From the NCBI GenBank assembly GCA_013365325.1, contig JABVXV010000040.1:1-64000 (forward strand): a stretch of 64,000 bases of DNA, in the 5' to 3' direction. The first letter of the stretch is position 1. The number at the start of each line of letters is the position of its first letter. Source of the DNA: Dipetalonema caudispina (Eukaryota; Nematoda; Chromadorea; Rhabditida; Onchocercidae). Shown in pieces: positions 1 to 13,979 of the stretch. Below the pieces are notes generated by a model. It had not been told where the DNA came from. It worked only from the letters and a program-made list of their open reading frames with translations, and made no database searches. Position numbers and translations under genes: made by a program.

Positions 1-1052
1 GACGGTATTTTAGCGTATCTCTTTCATTACGCTTTTAAGTGGTTTTTTTTAATATAAACGATATATTAGAAAAATGTTTCTACAATTGACCCATCTTCAC
101 TTATGTTATTAAACTATTACTGATAACCTTATGACTAACAATTTGGTTGATACAAAACAATACTTCGTCAGTTTGTGGAGTTTTGTGTTTATTTCCTATT
201 GTATTCCACTTGTTGTTCATAATTTCATTATTTGGTAAAGATAACTGAAGAGAAGATTCAAGCAATTAATCAAAAGTTTATGCAAAAGTGTAGAAAAAAA
301 TATTGTAGTCAATACATTTGGAAATGAAAAATATTTTATACCACTCAATAGATGATAATGTTAAAGCATTGTATGATTCAAACCTGTAACACTTTGTTTG
401 ATTTCCGAATTCTAGCAGTGATAAGTTTGTATTTCACATTGTGCTTTGGACTTATACGTCGTTCTATAGAGTTCAATTCAACATATTTTCAGAGAATTCA
501 GGGGAGTGGTACAACTTTCGAATATCATGCAAAGAATTCATCGTAATTGAAGCCTTTTAAATGTTTTGCATTTGGTCACTAACATCGCATAATTTTCAAA
601 CATCCACACTAGTTTCTTATGTCTTGAATCGAAACTTTAGAAGTGTACTTAAAATTATGCGATTGAAATTTGCCAAACCTAAGATTTTGATTAAATTACT
701 AGTCGAAAACCAGAACTAAATGATTTTTGAAGACAATAAACCCGCTCTTTATAGTGGTTCATTCCATTAGTTGCTCATTAGAAGATTTCCTTCTTATCAT
801 TTAATCATTCTCATCGACAATTTCATCGTAAAATATTCACTTGTATTAAGTTAAGCATTCCCTGTGTTATATTATGTAAATTAAATCATCGAGATGAACT
901 TTTCACCTATTATTACATATATTAAATAGAAATTTAAGGGGCATAATATTCCTTCTATCACTTCAATATATAACATGTGCAAAGGTATGGAATATGGATA
1001 TCACATTGTTATATGGGACATGAATTGTCGTCTCATTGATTCATCTACTTGA
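1..1052. other. 3' flank of the homeobox gene, no gene seen
   Basis: AT-rich sequence downstream of the vab-7 stop codon. The only open frame, 64 codons at 352-546, has no family resemblance and no splice context. Nothing else is supported. Confidence 0.6.
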
Positions 1053-4000
1053 TCATAAGAATGATTTTGATTCAGAAGGTGATTGTAGAGGCATAGATTC
1101 GATCGGTTCTTGAATGCGATCTTGAGTTTGTTCAGCACTCGTAGCAGCTGGATTGGCACATATTGTTGGCCGAGGTATTATTCCCACATTTGCTCCTGTT
1201 CCTACTGCTACTGACCCGAGCATTGACCCAGCGGTAGCAAGAAATGGACGTGTAATACTGTAAGAGTTTTTTGAGAATCAAATTTAAAGTTTGAAATTTG
1301 AAGAGGAATTATTGAATTGAAAAAGCGAGTAATTTCACTATTCCTTGCATGCAATGCATTGAATATTCAAAACTTCGATATGTTGAATGCAATATACCAT
1401 CTAATCTTATTGTTACGCAGTTCAACCTTATTTTGTGTATCTTTAACTGGTTATCAAAAGTTAATATGAATACTTAACAATAAGGTTTTCGTCCAAGGTA
1501 TAGCATGAAAAATTTGAGACGCTCATTATTGTCAACCATTATCAATGTATCACTTTCGAATAGCTAATTTATTTTTTGTTTAGGGATAGTTAATGTCAGA
1601 ATCAAATTTCAAACTCTTCAAAAATGCCTAACCTCGGATCACATAATTTAGGTATCAGAGATGACCTCCAAGCTTCATAGCAAAATGGATTAAGGAAGTA
1701 TGCGGTAACGTGATGATCGAAGAATGGCCAATGTAAAGATGCCATTTTCTGTCTTTTGTCTTTCATACGACGATTTTGAAACCATACCTAGAAATGCTCT
1801 CAAATTAAATCATTTCCTAAAGTGATGTTGACAAATTAGAAAATCCAATAATATATTCATTTGGCACATTTTATAATGTATTTTTCACAATCAAATAAGT
1901 GTTGCAGAAGAGTTTTAAAACTTCGTTATTTAGGTACTGTAGCAGAAATTCAAGGATTATTGAAGTAATTTTCGAAGAGATAAACAGATGAAACAAAACG
2001 AATGAATACCATAGAAAAGTTTAAAGTCGAAGTTTTGAAGTTTCACTGTTTGGGTCTCTAACTCTTGCCATCATTATCATTATACTAGCACTAATATTTA
2101 AAATATATCATTCATCTCTTACACTTCTTCTAATTTTTGTTACTCCAATCCTCCGAAAACAGTTAATGGGATAATATCAGCTCTTTGATAAACTCACACA
2201 TGCACAGAACATCCTTTTTAGCAGGTAGCTTTGAAATTCATTACTCGGATAGTTAATTTCGAAAATGTGAGCAACCGAAGAATTTCTCAACTGAGTGAAA
2301 ATTAAATAAAAAAAAAAGGAATTAGGACAAAAGAAATGAGGAGAAAAAAGGAATGATAAAGACATAAAAAAATGTTTACTGATGTTTCAGTAAGTTTTAC
2401 AGTTTCATTGTTCATTGAATTGAAGGTTTAAAAGTTATTGAGATAAGCTTTTTCTGATCAAAATTACTTTAATTTCATATCATGATTGATTTATGAACAG
2501 GCAGGCCATTTATCTCACATCTTTCCTGCTGAATATTTGCTTTCTCGATATTCAATAAGATGTCGTTCGTTATTTTGATAAAATTTTGATTGAAGTACAG
2601 TATACCATCAAAGAGAACAAGTAATTTTAATATGTGATGATCATTTGAAGCGAAGAATTAGTGAATGGTTTAGGATGCTTATAAAGTCGAAAGGATGGGT
2701 AGTACATTGATAAACTGTCAATTTTGAGACGCATATGCAAGAAGTATTGGAGATGGCTCCAAAATATTCATAAATTTCATTCTCTCTCTATCTTACTTCC
2801 CTTTTCACTGCTTCTGTTAGCCTAACCACGTGTCAGGAATAACGATAAAAAGAATGATGGCCTAAAATGACAAGACAAGCACCAGTCTTCGTAAGCAATT
2901 AAAATAAGAAAAAGTGCAAGAGATTGGTTATAGAGTATTGAAATATCTCTGAAGCCAAATAAATTGGTTATTTAGATTTAGGCTGTTTAACTGAAAGGCC
3001 TAGAAAAAGAAGCATATGATTTCAATATCATTTAGCCCAATTCATTTTGCTTTTAAAAAGCATTTTTTACAAATCGACGTCTCATGGGGAATAATTCCGC
3101 CTAAATCTACAGTAACTGCTTCTAAAAGTTGCTTAGTAAGAGATTTAGTATCACTAAAATGACCCTAAGAATTCCCATTAATCATGTATCATCCTGAATT
3201 ATGAATGTCAAAAAATAAATAAAAGCTTCGTCTTCGTTTTTCAAAAATTCAGTGGATTCAATTCATTTGTGCGACAGACATACCAATAAATTTTAAATTA
3301 AATACTTCGGGAAAAAAGTATTTGCAAAGATGGCCAACTATACAAAAGAATTGCAGTGAATCCGAGATATTTCTTCAACGATTTGTTAGCAGAAGAAGTA
3401 CCATAAACCTTATAGGAAGTAATGGTAATTGTCGTAGAGGTAATTCACATATGAAGTAAATTATTGCATTCCTTCAATGAACAGTTAGTAATGATCAAAT
3501 GGCTAAAAAGTATGAAAATAGGTTTTTTTTTTTCCCATTTACCTTTATGGTACCCTCAGGTAAATTGAGCTGCGTCGCCAATTCACATCTTTTTGGTCGT
3601 GATACATAATTTTCACGTGCGAACTCTTTTTCTAATCGGTTAATCTGCTCACGACTAAATGCCGTCCGATAGCGCCTCATTGTACCATCATCTCGAGATT
3701 CCGCTGTAAATAGCTTATATCGTTTGTATTCTAAAATTTAACAAATAGCGTAATGAAATGAAGCTTTGAATTTAAAACAGAAACCGAAATTTAAGTCTCG
3801 GAATTACATTTAAAAGACTTTTTGATGCAACCTAACTTTTAATATATAATTTATTTGTTTGGAAGTTTGCTTTACTGAAATTAGAGGAAGAGAGAAATGC
3901 TTGAGTAGTTCAGATATATTCATTGAAGTAATCGAATTGAAGAGAATCATAAACTTAGAATGAAGTGGTGATAGTACATAGGAATTTGCATATTATTTTT

Positions 4001-7000
4001 AGAGTTTCAACGGCACTCTATTCTGATTCTTGTAGATTAAAATGGACTCTTGAGACGATTATTATCTTCTCATTGCTAATTTTAATGAAGGTCATCCCTT
4101 AGTGCTAAACGATAAACGTCGAGATTGAAGGTAATTGTGTCACTGTCGCGCGTTTGAACCACCGGATAGGTATAAGAGAAGAGAGGAAAAGAGAAATGAC
4201 AGTACAAGGAGCAATTGCACATCCGTTATCGTTCCTTTGCGGTTTCTCTTCAACGAACTTTTTACGAGCACCGTTAAAATGAAATGTATTCTCCCACTTC
4301 CAGACAATTTAAAGGATGGATACAATCGTTATCTATCATACTGTAACAATCCTATTCAATCATATTTCATTCCGTTTAATTTTGTTTCGTTCTTAAGGCG
4401 TTAGAAAAAGCTGTTGAGTCTATCCAAACATAATTATGTTATTGTTTCCATAACATTTATTGTCAGGGTCGTATAGCAATTACATCATTTTTACGACATG
4501 TAAATCTTATGTTTATGCATGCCGCCATCTTGTACCATTTGTTCAGAAACCAATTATATCTTTAAAAATTCTCTCATCTGTTCTGTCCATTCAATTCTTT
4601 TCATCTTAAACTGCTTTGTATTTATTACTTATTCATTCTAAATAAATTAAACAAAAATTGAATTTCACACATAATTCATGCCAAGAAAAAGGAAGATTAG
4701 TCATATATATATATATAATAAATCAAAAATAGAAATGACATTGAAATTAATAAAATTAAGAAATATCAGTGAAATAAAAAGTGAAAAAGGAATTACCAAA
4801 ACAATTGTAATACTTGAAACTGTGATATTAATGAAGAATATAGCTCTTAATAGAAATATAAAATGAAGAAGAAAAGATAGAAATTGTAATAATACACTGA
4901 TACACACCGTATTTCCATGTATGTTTAAAAATGAGAAGATTGTCAATCCTATGATGAAGAAATGATGCATATGGCATTTAATATTTCAAATAACTACAAA
5001 TGAAATGAGCATAAATTTCACAAATTTAAGATTTCTAGATTGCGAAGGGACGTTTTAAGTTACTATTACCAAAACAGAAAAGGTAAAAGCAACAGGATGT
5101 GATATCATGACATATCTTTGGACAGCAATTTGATAAAGGTGCAAAAGAATAATAATGCTTAGTTTTAAATTCATTCCTTCTTAATTAATTTCATATCACT
5201 TGTTAGCATCAAGGTATCATTCAAAGTTATCTACCATTTAAATGAATGCAAATATATTACAATCTAAGATTCAGAAAATGAAAATTAGTACCTCAAATTC
5301 AAAATTTTTAATTCAGTGATTGAAAATTACTTCAAGTTTTCAAAATTTCAGACATTTTTCTTTTCAGCAAATTTATATAAGGTGTCAAAAAAAATGAAAG
5401 TGTACTTTGACGCTTTAATTTTTAATTATTATGTCAAGTAAATTTCTTGCAGCTAATTTATATTCGACCTATTTATCGGATATTTTTCCTTTTCATACTA
5501 AAATAGTATTGGCCATTATACATAACAAAATATTAGACATCCAAAAAAGACTGACAGTTTGTCTTAATCTAGCATTAATTAGTAGAAATAACTGATTTCC
5601 CTCTTATCCCAGTAAAAATATCATCGTTTTCACATAATATTATTTCAATAACATATCGTAGAAATGGATATAAGCCAGTATATGATAAGATCTGGAAATG
5701 ATGAATTCATAGAATCAAGCAACAATGAGAGTGATTGAATTTGAAATTCAAATCTTAAAGATTGCACTGCAAAGAGGTCAATTGATGCTTACTCACTACC
5801 CATTCTCTCATTAAATCTTCTTCTTCACTCATAGCTTCCTAGCATTTGTACTAATTAGCCTTATCCATTCAATATCTAATTTATTATTCCAATCCGTTGA
5901 ATTGATGATTTCTTTGTTTCCACTAACAATATCATGCATTCTATATATATATATATATATATATGCTGCAACAAGTAAGAACATCCTTCACTAGTTGAAT
6001 CACTTTAACAATTTCCTATTCATTCAATCGTTCCTCTCTCTCCCTCTTTCTCTCTCTCTTTCTCTATCTCTTGATCTTCTAATACTCAAGTTTTCTTTTA
6101 TCTTGCTAATTTTTATTTTCAAAATTTGAGATCAGCTTTTGACATTGCTTAATGTATAATTCATTTTAAATTCAATTAAAGAAGCTCAGTTTTTTACACC
6201 TACTTCTTTTTCTTGCTTTTATATCTCATATACCACTTCCTAAATATTTCGTAAATTTTTTATAAGATTTGAAAACATAATCTCGTCATTAGCTCTTATT
6301 AACATTGCCACTGCTATCTGCTCAAATGTATGATACAATTTGAACGTAAAAGATTACGGTTTCATGTATCATTTGTGTTTTACCTCATAATCATGTCGTA
6401 TCATTGAAGAATATCCGTATTTTATGATACTGTCTTGAAACCAATTTGGGTATGAGGTCATCGATAGGTTATGGAGTTGTCTGGATAAGCTTCCATAAAA
6501 CACATTTCAAGAACATAATAAGTTTAATTTCCATTTAAATTTAATTGTATTAATAGTGACAGAATTGTGGTCCGTTAAGAGAAATATCTGGACTTCTAAT
6601 AAAATTAATTTAATCGAGTCGTAAAATGTAATTATCGCTATTATTTCTTCTATTCCATGAAATTTGGATAACAATCAAATTTACTTTCAAATATTACATA
6701 GACTATAACAATAACATTCTACCAAGAAATTTTGAAATTTAAAGGGTTTAAAATCAATTGACAATCAATTCCAATCATTATGCATCTCCTAAAGTTTTCA
6801 ATAATGAGAAGGCAATTATCTAGATGTCAAAATCTGGTTATGATTCACTATATTTAGTTGAAATACATGACCAAGATAATTTCTAACATCAAAAAGCAAT
6901 CTTCATTATTTATTTTACCATAATAAAAAAGATGGCATATCTTGCAGAAGTTTCCCCGCGAAAAATTTCCAGAAATTTTGCTACAAAAAGTGCGTAGAAA

Positions 7001-8375
7001 TGACATTGAAATTACAGTCACTGTTGCCACTAAAGCAATTTCATTTCCCCTTAAATGATCGTCCAGTATGGATACTCCACAAATACCCGAAAAACTGTTA
7101 AAATTCAACAGGAAAACTTGCAATTGTAAAAACGATTATTTAAATAAACTTCAAGCAGAAAGAATGCATATATTTGGTATGCAAATAGAATTTGAGAGAA
7201 ATGAAAATGAATGGAATGGTTTTAAAAATAATTTACAGATAAATGAAATGGATACATTCCTCATGTTAGTTAATCAAAAGCTCAATGGTCATGCAATTTG
7301 ATCGTTAATAAAAAATGACGCAATTAACCTACGATCCATGAGCAAAACCTTAAGTAATTCCTTTGAGAGATGGTAATAAAACAGATAATTTTGGAATTTT
7401 ATTATGATACAATATAAAAAAAAATATTAAAATTTGCATCAAATTTTATGCAGAAATATACTTAAAATATTTCAGTAGATTGCTTGAAATTACTTGTGAT
7501 TTCTTAGTGTGAGATTGAGAATATATTATAGACAATTTGAAATTTAAGCAGGTCAAATAACCTCTAAATATTGAGTCTAAATAACACTACAAGTGAATTA
7601 TTTCACTTCGTACTCAATAAAAGATAATGAGCTAATAATAAAGAAGTTGGAGAAAAAATTAACAAAAATTGATTACATGGAATTGTTAGTGTTTAGAAGA
7701 TGATTGACATGAATTTAAAAAGAGAAGTCAATCGAGTAATCTTAGTTAATATTTTAGTTTCTTGATAATTAGCCATAGTTCTTCTAATTTTTACTCATAT
7801 TCTCAATTTATTAGTTGTATAGGATCGATATAATTACGAGTGAAATATTTTGAATGATTTGACCTCCAATATTTCTTGCTAGACAAGGAAATATACTTTA
7901 GTTGGAATGTTTAGTTTACATTTCTCGCCACCGCTGCCTATTTAATTCACAAGACTTGAATTTATTAAAACTTTCGGTTTAATTTCCAAAGTTTGAAGGA
8001 GTACTAACCTGATACCGACGGAGATGATGGTGTGCACTGGGATTTGCTACCGGATACGCAAGGATAAGCGTGAAAAGCGGTACCTAGACATTTTGATTCC
8101 GGATCCATTATTCTAGTTGCAGATACAGTTGATGCTCCTGGACGTAGCCGAGATGATGCGGAACCACAGAAGAACTCAGATTTTATCAAATTTCGATCGA
8201 AATTTGGACTTGCTGATGTACTTATTTTTGTAGTATTAGCAGCAGCCGGAAATTCTTTGATAGCAATAGCTACCTCCTTAGCAGTATCCGTTTCTGGGGT
8301 TGTTTCAGATAATCCAGAAAAGCCATTGCTCTCCCTACCCGTACCAATCAGAGATTCAATATCAAATGACTGCAT
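1053..8375 (-). CDS. vab-7: Even-skipped/Evx-type homeobox transcription factor (vab-7-like), 4 exons
   Basis: Nuclear DNA-binding regulator; in C. elegans the Eve orthologue VAB-7 patterns posterior cells and motor neurons. Exons, in transcription order: 8375-8009, 3730-3543, 1787-1633, 1257-1053. Together they give 915 nt and 304 residues with all phases agreeing. The N-terminus reads [11 protein letters not shown], the short motif typical of homeobox proteins. The homeodomain covers about residues 140-199, begins [11 protein letters not shown], and has the Eve-like stretch [19 protein letters not shown]. Helix 3 is [13 protein letters not shown]. An intron lies between homeodomain positions 46 and 47. 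The tail is rich in Ala, Thr, Ser and Pro. The start is the ATG at 8375, because upstream in-frame sequence only offers TTG. Intron 1 is 4.3 kb. An alternative acceptor at 3704 would drop nine residues before the homeodomain. Family assignment is firm; the C-terminal exon is supported by frame and splice sites. Confidence 0.92.
5942..5964. repeat. (TA)n microsatellite in vab-7 intron 1
   Basis: Uninterrupted TA dinucleotide run of about 23 bases inside the 4.3 kb first intron of vab-7. Confidence 0.9.
6031..6070 (+). repeat. CT-rich pyrimidine tract in vab-7 intron 1
   Basis: About 40 bases made almost only of C and T with CTCTCT runs, 65 bases after the TA repeat. On the gene's own (minus) strand it is a GA-rich purine tract, the kind of site bound by GAGA-type factors in flies; a regulatory role here is inference. 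Confidence 0.6.
6958..7111. repeat. Dispersed repeat, copy A (vab-7 intron 1)
   Basis: This segment aligns by eye with 19465-19605 in an ORC3 intron. Shared blocks include AAATGACATTGAAAT, ACTGTT, and CACAAATACCCGAAAAACTG, in the same order and spacing with small gaps. The two genes are unrelated, so this is a copied element and not shared coding sequence. Its orientation relative to the host gene is the same in both places. Confidence 0.7.
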
Positions 8376-10237
8376 AAAGGCATACAAGTGATTTCCGGAA
8401 TTCGTTATTCTCTATCGTTTCCTGAATTTATAAGTCCAACAACAACAACAACAATAACACAACCTAACTTCACTTCCTCTTCTTTGTGAAAGTTTACGGT
8501 AATTTATCGATGGTTGAAGTTTTGCTTATAGATGTAAAGCCCCGCCTTCAGTCAATCCTTTTCAACCAATGAATAGAGCTCTCAGTCGGCACATTTTAAG
8601 AAATAGTGAAATAATTGACCAGAATTCGTCCTCCCACTATTTCCTTTCTTCCCTTCTCTTCCTTTTCCGAATGTTTTTTAAATGATACAGATACTTCTCT
8701 TCATTTCCATCTTTCTCTTCCCATTCTCTCCTCCATAATGTCTCTCTTATAAAGCTTTTTAACAAAATAATGACCAATTTGGTTGTCTGTAATTAATAGT
8801 AACACTATCAATGGTAGATCATTTGTCTCATTTTGTTTAATCAAAAGACAATTTAACTCTTATTTGTCGTGTTCTCTTCCCCTCTTCTTCCAATTTCTCA
8901 TATTATCTCACCCATATATGCTGAAATAATGATATGCTGAATTATGAGTTCAAATAATTTCAACTATTCACAAAAGATTTGCACTGTCTGAACACTTCAG
9001 CTTTTTAATGCAACTTCATCCTTGTTATGAATCACTGAATTGCATATTTTTTACTCGATGATAGTAATCATTTATACAAACGATCATAAAGTAGCATTCT
9101 TGCTATGCTTGATCTGTTATCCTTGAACAAATCATAAAATGAATCGATCAGTGATGTTGAGGAATAATCGATTGATTTATGGTGAACTATCACCAATAAG
9201 CGAACAAATCCTTCAATACGATTTCAGCACAGAAAAGAAGATATCAAAAAAATCGCTTATTCTTTCCTTTCAATTGAGATCATTCCCAACTGCCAGATAT
9301 ATCATGGTATATCGATGCAAACCAAAATATATTCCCTAATGTTTCTTCAAAATTTAGAAATTCTTTGATCTAAGGCACATTATTTGTCTAGTTATAGATC
9401 CACAAAAGTCAGATCTTCAATATTTTAATTAAACTACTTAATACCTTAAATAAATGCCTGCATATCTAACTCACTATTTATCGGCATTTATGTCTGTTAA
9501 CAAAATACTGAAAAGCCATGTCTCTCCACCTGTTGATGTTCCCTATACTCTCTCATTGCTTTCTGTCCGCAAATTATGTTTCCACATATGTCGCTAAATA
9601 TATATATATATAAGTTTACAACATTAAACGGTCATAAAATCATTGTACCGGTTTGCTTTTGCACACCGGAGACCTTTCGGAGTCTTAAAATCATTCCCCC
9701 ATTGCTCCATCAGCCATAAAACCATATTTTATATTTCGGCACCCAGAAAGTCCAACTGCTCATTTCCGCTGGGCATGCAATTGGGGAAGAAGGAAAACGA
9801 AATTTTTGTTTTGGGATGCAATTTATCGCTTTATTAACAGACAGATCACACCTGACAATTGCATGTATTTTACAACCAATAACAATTACTCAGTCGTTCT
9901 TTTTTATATGATTTACTTCATCGATTTTTATTCTCAAATTCATTAAAACAAAAGCATCAGCTCGAAAGAAGAAGAAGAAAAGATGGAAGCGAGGAGAGCA
10001 GAGAAAGAAAGCAAAAGATAAGCAGGACTAGGAGGTTCTGTCGATGCGCTTTCACATTCATACAATTGATCATATAAAATGTTTCAAACATAAAAAGGAA
10101 CAAGGAATACAGTGATAAAAAAAACACAAGAGATGCAATTTTTTTCACAACAGTCGTAAACATTCGAATGCCAAACTTCAAAAAGTTCGATTCTTAGAGA
10201 AAATTTCAGCATTCTTTTCTCATCAGACTTTATATAT
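8376..10237. other. Intergenic region between pdcd-2 and vab-7
   Basis: Carries the presumed vab-7 promoter on the 8.4 kb side and the pdcd-2 3' flank on the other. A short (CAA)n run lies at about 8437-8458, and a short AT run near 9597-9612. Open frames at 9139-9339 and 9643-9837 (plus) show no family resemblance. No gene seen. Confidence 0.6.
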
Positions 10238-12930
10238 TTAATGAAAATCTTGTTTATGAACATATTCCTCAGCATAGCCATCATTAGGCACGTGACAGTT
10301 CTGGGCACATGTATATAGCATCAATGTAGCCCAATCAATACTTTTTCCGAGATCATCAACGCCAATAAGTGCCAAGAGATGAGGCATAAGCTGAAGCTCG
10401 AATTGACGTTCCGATCCACATAGGGAACACGGCGGTATTGCTTCAGGTGGTGGTGCATGATCAGTTGCTAGCAATGGTTCACCACCACGACTATAACGCA
10501 ACACTTGCTCAGGATTCAGCGCTACTACCTGAAAATATATTTGGAGACCTAATTAACTACAGACAAGAAGATATTCATTCACAGATTCAGAAGTACTGCT
10601 GCTAGTTCTTGTTCAATAATATTTTCCTTGTAAACCTAACAATATCTCTTACAGAAGTGGCATTTGCTGAATTATCTACTGAATCAAACATTGTACCTCT
10701 CCACTTTTTCTGGAAAACATGATTGAAAAAAACGATTACAAAAATAATTACTTGATTATAATAAACAACGAACTTTATTAAAATATTTGAAAGCAGTGTC
10801 CTTATCAGAAAAATCTTCTAAATCTTCCAAATCACCATTACTCGAGTCGCATGGGCTCTGAAAAAATTTTTCGAGTCAAATTTGCCGAAGACATGAAACC
10901 AAAAACTGCGAAGGAGAAAGAAGAAGTAAGCGAACTTGAAATCAAATAGAATGATATATGCTAGAAATCAAGGCAGACGTCGATTTGCAAATTTCTTATA
11001 ATTTCCTGTAACACTGCTGGTCTAGATCATAACAACAGCCGAACGAAACCGACGAACTTTTCGTGAGTAATTGCAGTATAAATTTCTGAATGCTAATATA
11101 ATAGTTACTTTCGACAAGCATATGTCTGACCTTATGCTTTTTTATATATTGTCTATATTCTTCCATACGTTTTTCGGCATTACCATCATCACTATCACTA
11201 TTATCATCATCATCGTCATCACTATCAATGTGGCTGCTTCGTGGTAAATGCTCCATACCCATTTCTATTGCATATTCCGGGAAAACAAATGCATTTATCG
11301 GAATACTTCGTTTTCGTTTTACCCAACTGTTTTCATCGTTTCTGGAAAAAAATGTTTCTAAATTCTGAGAAAAAAAAACTCCTCTTTCCTCTTTTTTTTA
11401 GCTGATTCCCCTTCAAAAAACTAATAACTCTATATGTTCCGCTCGCCAATTCTATTTATCCAACAATATCATCAATAAGACTCACTTTTCCCCATTATCC
11501 GTAATTGCAGAATCATTAGCTGAACTCTGTTTACAGCATTCCCTTTTATGCGACGCACTCCAATCAATTGTCTGATGTTCGCGGCTACAGTACCTGAATA
11601 ATAAGTTATAAGCACCTGACATTACTTCAGTACCAAAGTTAGAAGCTGTATCTGTAACAGGAGCACTTAAAAAAGGATTATTTTTTTGTTCCTCTTTCCT
11701 TGTTTCTACTGAATCTATCCTATAGGTGAAAAACACGATAAAACAACTGTTCCACAAGGAACAAAAGAATAATCGAGAACAACAGCTCAAAGCAAGACGA
11801 ACATATAATATTGTGCCTGAAAGTATTTTAAGAGGATTCTCATATATAAAAATAAATCAAGAGAATCAGGAAAACAAGAGTTCGCTTTTTCAATGAGTGG
11901 GAAAATTCCAGAAAAAAATACCATATAGATTCACAACGTGCACATTTCTTTGTAGCACTACAACCACAAATTTGGCATAGATGAGGATATGTTTGCTTCC
12001 AGAATGGATCCGGAACATCACCTTCTAAATCAGGATCAATGGGTTGTTCAGAAGCATAAAAATCATTGAATCGTGATAAAGTACACCGAAAAGCGCGGAC
12101 ATTACTAGCGTCATTACTCTGAAATATTATTTCAATCATAATCTTATTCAGTTAGATATATTTTCCAAGAAATTTGAAGGAAACAGAGAATTTGGAAAAA
12201 ATAGAAACAAGCAAACAAATCGCAGAAATATAAAATTCGAACGATAGAAACTCACCCGTGAACACTGCGAATTTCGGCAAATGAAGAAAAATAAAGTACG
12301 ATGAAACGAATAATCTTGATCATTGGGACTTGTGGCATAAACTTGAATCAAAAACACCATTGGTTTCTCGCAAACCTGAATAAGAAGGTTGTGATGAATA
12401 TTATTCTCTTCGTCACAAGCTGTTATCTTAATGATCACTTACAACTTTCAGAAATCACGGAAAGAACTATTTGTAGCATTTAAAAAAGAAAAAAAAAGTG
12501 TTAACAGATATGCAACTTTCGGAAAATGTCAGTCAATATGTTTACATGTTAGCACTTTATATCTATGAAGATCTTTCTTTATGCAATACTACTTCTCACA
12601 TACCGCACATGTTGATGAAGTGGAAATTCTTTCCTATTCATCAATCAATTTCTTCTACATTTATCATAAAGAATTATAAGAAATGTAATAAGACGAACCC
12701 GACAAAGAAGAAAGTTATTAGCAGGAAGACTGACAGGATTTAACCAAGCGGGTTTACCACCAATTTTACCCAGTGGCATATAGTGTGACAATAAGCGATA
12801 GGAAAGCTGAGGCTCAAGCACATTTCCAAAGCCCAAATATACCGGATATTCTACAATTAGAAATAAAATTGGATTTTTTTAATAAGATTTATCACGAAAA
12901 ACTACCCCCTATAACGAGCCATAATTCCAT
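10238..12930 (-). CDS. pdcd-2: PDCD2 family MYND zinc-finger protein (40S ribosome assembly chaperone)
   Basis: PDCD2 proteins escort newly made ribosomal protein uS5 (RPS2) into 40S precursors. Exons: 12930-12906 (tentative first exon), 12850-12699, 12375-12256, 12118-11922, 11593-11486, 11341-11131, 10857-10774, 10528-10238; 1188 nt, 395 residues. The N-terminal LGF motif and GGKPAWLNP open the TYPP-like half. The MYND finger has [16 protein letters not shown], then, across a splice, [11 protein letters not shown] and a later Cys. An acidic Asp/Ser run follows FPEYAIEMG. The C-terminal half has [27 protein letters not shown] and [14 protein letters not shown], as in human PDCD2. The first exon (MELWLVIG) fits by phase only, with a 55-base intron, and could be wrong. 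The gene lies 500 bases downstream of the VMA21 pair, same strand. Confidence 0.92.
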
Positions 12931-13429
12931 GATTTATTGGGGTTTGCCATCGGGTCTCATAGCATCGATAGTCGTTCTTCTGCAGACTATTGAAACATAA
13001 ATAAAAGTGGGGGTTAAACTGTTCATCCTGCATCACTTAATAGAAGAGGGATAAGTATGCTTCCTAAACAAGAAAGCAGTCCGGGTCAAAAGCTTAGAAC
13101 GAATGCTGTACTATTCTAGACTTGCCATAGTAAAGTATATTTCTTTCCTATACTATACTAATATCACTAATTAAGGTTTGGTGAATTTGTAACACAGTTG
13201 CACAATAAACTTGGAAATGAAATTGACCAAATCTATTTGTAAGGTTTATACATAAATCAAAGTAATACCAGAAAAAATAAAACAGTTACAAAACAAAATG
13301 ATGAAACAGCTAATATAATGAAATAATTTCTGGAATGAAAAAGTTCCTGAAAATCAACTGCAAGATATTTGGTAAAATAATGAGTAAGTAACTTACTTGA
13401 AAAAGTCATTTCTGTCAACATAACCGCTA

Positions 13430-13979
13430 CTATTCTTCCTTCTGCGGCTTTGCGTCTGACTGGTACGCTGTGTATACAAATAAAAAAAGCAAAACGTGAA
13501 CAAGCACAACCGCGAGAATTGCAGAATATAGAATTGATTTTTGATTGTCGTAACCAAGCAATGCTGCGATTTATAAAAAAGAGCGGATATTCAAAATTTA
13601 CTGAGTTTGTATTCAACAATCTTATAATGATAAAACAGAGATCATTCGCTTCATCTTTTACAAGAAAAATCTTTTCCTGGAGTTTTACTATTTCAAGTTC
13701 TTCTAAAAAGTAAACTGTTCATTTACGATCAATAAACTTTCTCTACTAAATTGGATATGGAACTTTACAGCATACAATACAACAACACGGTGCAACATCT
13801 TCCAGTCATATATTAGAAAGCCCTCCATTTGGAACGAATATTTTACCTTCAAAAAAGAATTTTTTCAAAAAGAACATAGATCCCAGTGGGATTACTATAA
13901 TTGTTAACGAATACGTCAGCAAATTTTTTACTGCTGTTTGAACGGTTTCGTCGCGAAGATTAGGTATAAACTGGTCCAT
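13430..13979 (-). CDS. vma-21: VMA21-like V-ATPase assembly factor, copy closer to human VMA21
   Basis: VMA21 is a small two-span ER membrane protein that helps build the V0 sector of the proton pump. Exons 13979-13847 and 13563-13430 (267 nt, 88 residues from the internal Met). The first span is LLTYSLTIIVIPLGSMFFL followed by KKFFFE, matching the human pattern of VPIGLYF then KSYIFEG. The second exon starts ALLGYDNQ and has the second span SAILAVVLVHVLLFLFVYTA; it ends in a charged tail. The first exon stays open to 14189, and a DWD shared with the neighbouring copy lies just upstream of 13979, so the true start may be further out. The single intron is phase 1 after the first span, exactly as in the copy at 15.1 kb. 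Confidence 0.85.

Noticed and set aside
4678..4970. Overlapping frames at 4.7-5.0 kb in vab-7 intron 1
   Set aside because: Low-complexity Lys/Ile and Phe/Leu translations of an AT-rich segment with a TA run.
8004..8387. Start of vab-7 at the TTG giving [12 protein letters not shown]
   Set aside because: The first true ATG is at 8375 ([11 protein letters not shown]), which matches the usual homeobox N-terminus; the upstream codon is TTG.
10690..10725. A 13-base micro-exon in pdcd-2 between 10774 and 10528
   Set aside because: Direct joining of the flanking exons already matches human PDCD2 without gaps (FNK then VVALNPEQ).
13257..13619. 120-codon minus-strand frame as a gene
   Set aside because: It overlaps the last exon of the VMA21-like gene in another frame; the VMA21 reading (ILAVVLVHVLLFLFVYTA) has family support.
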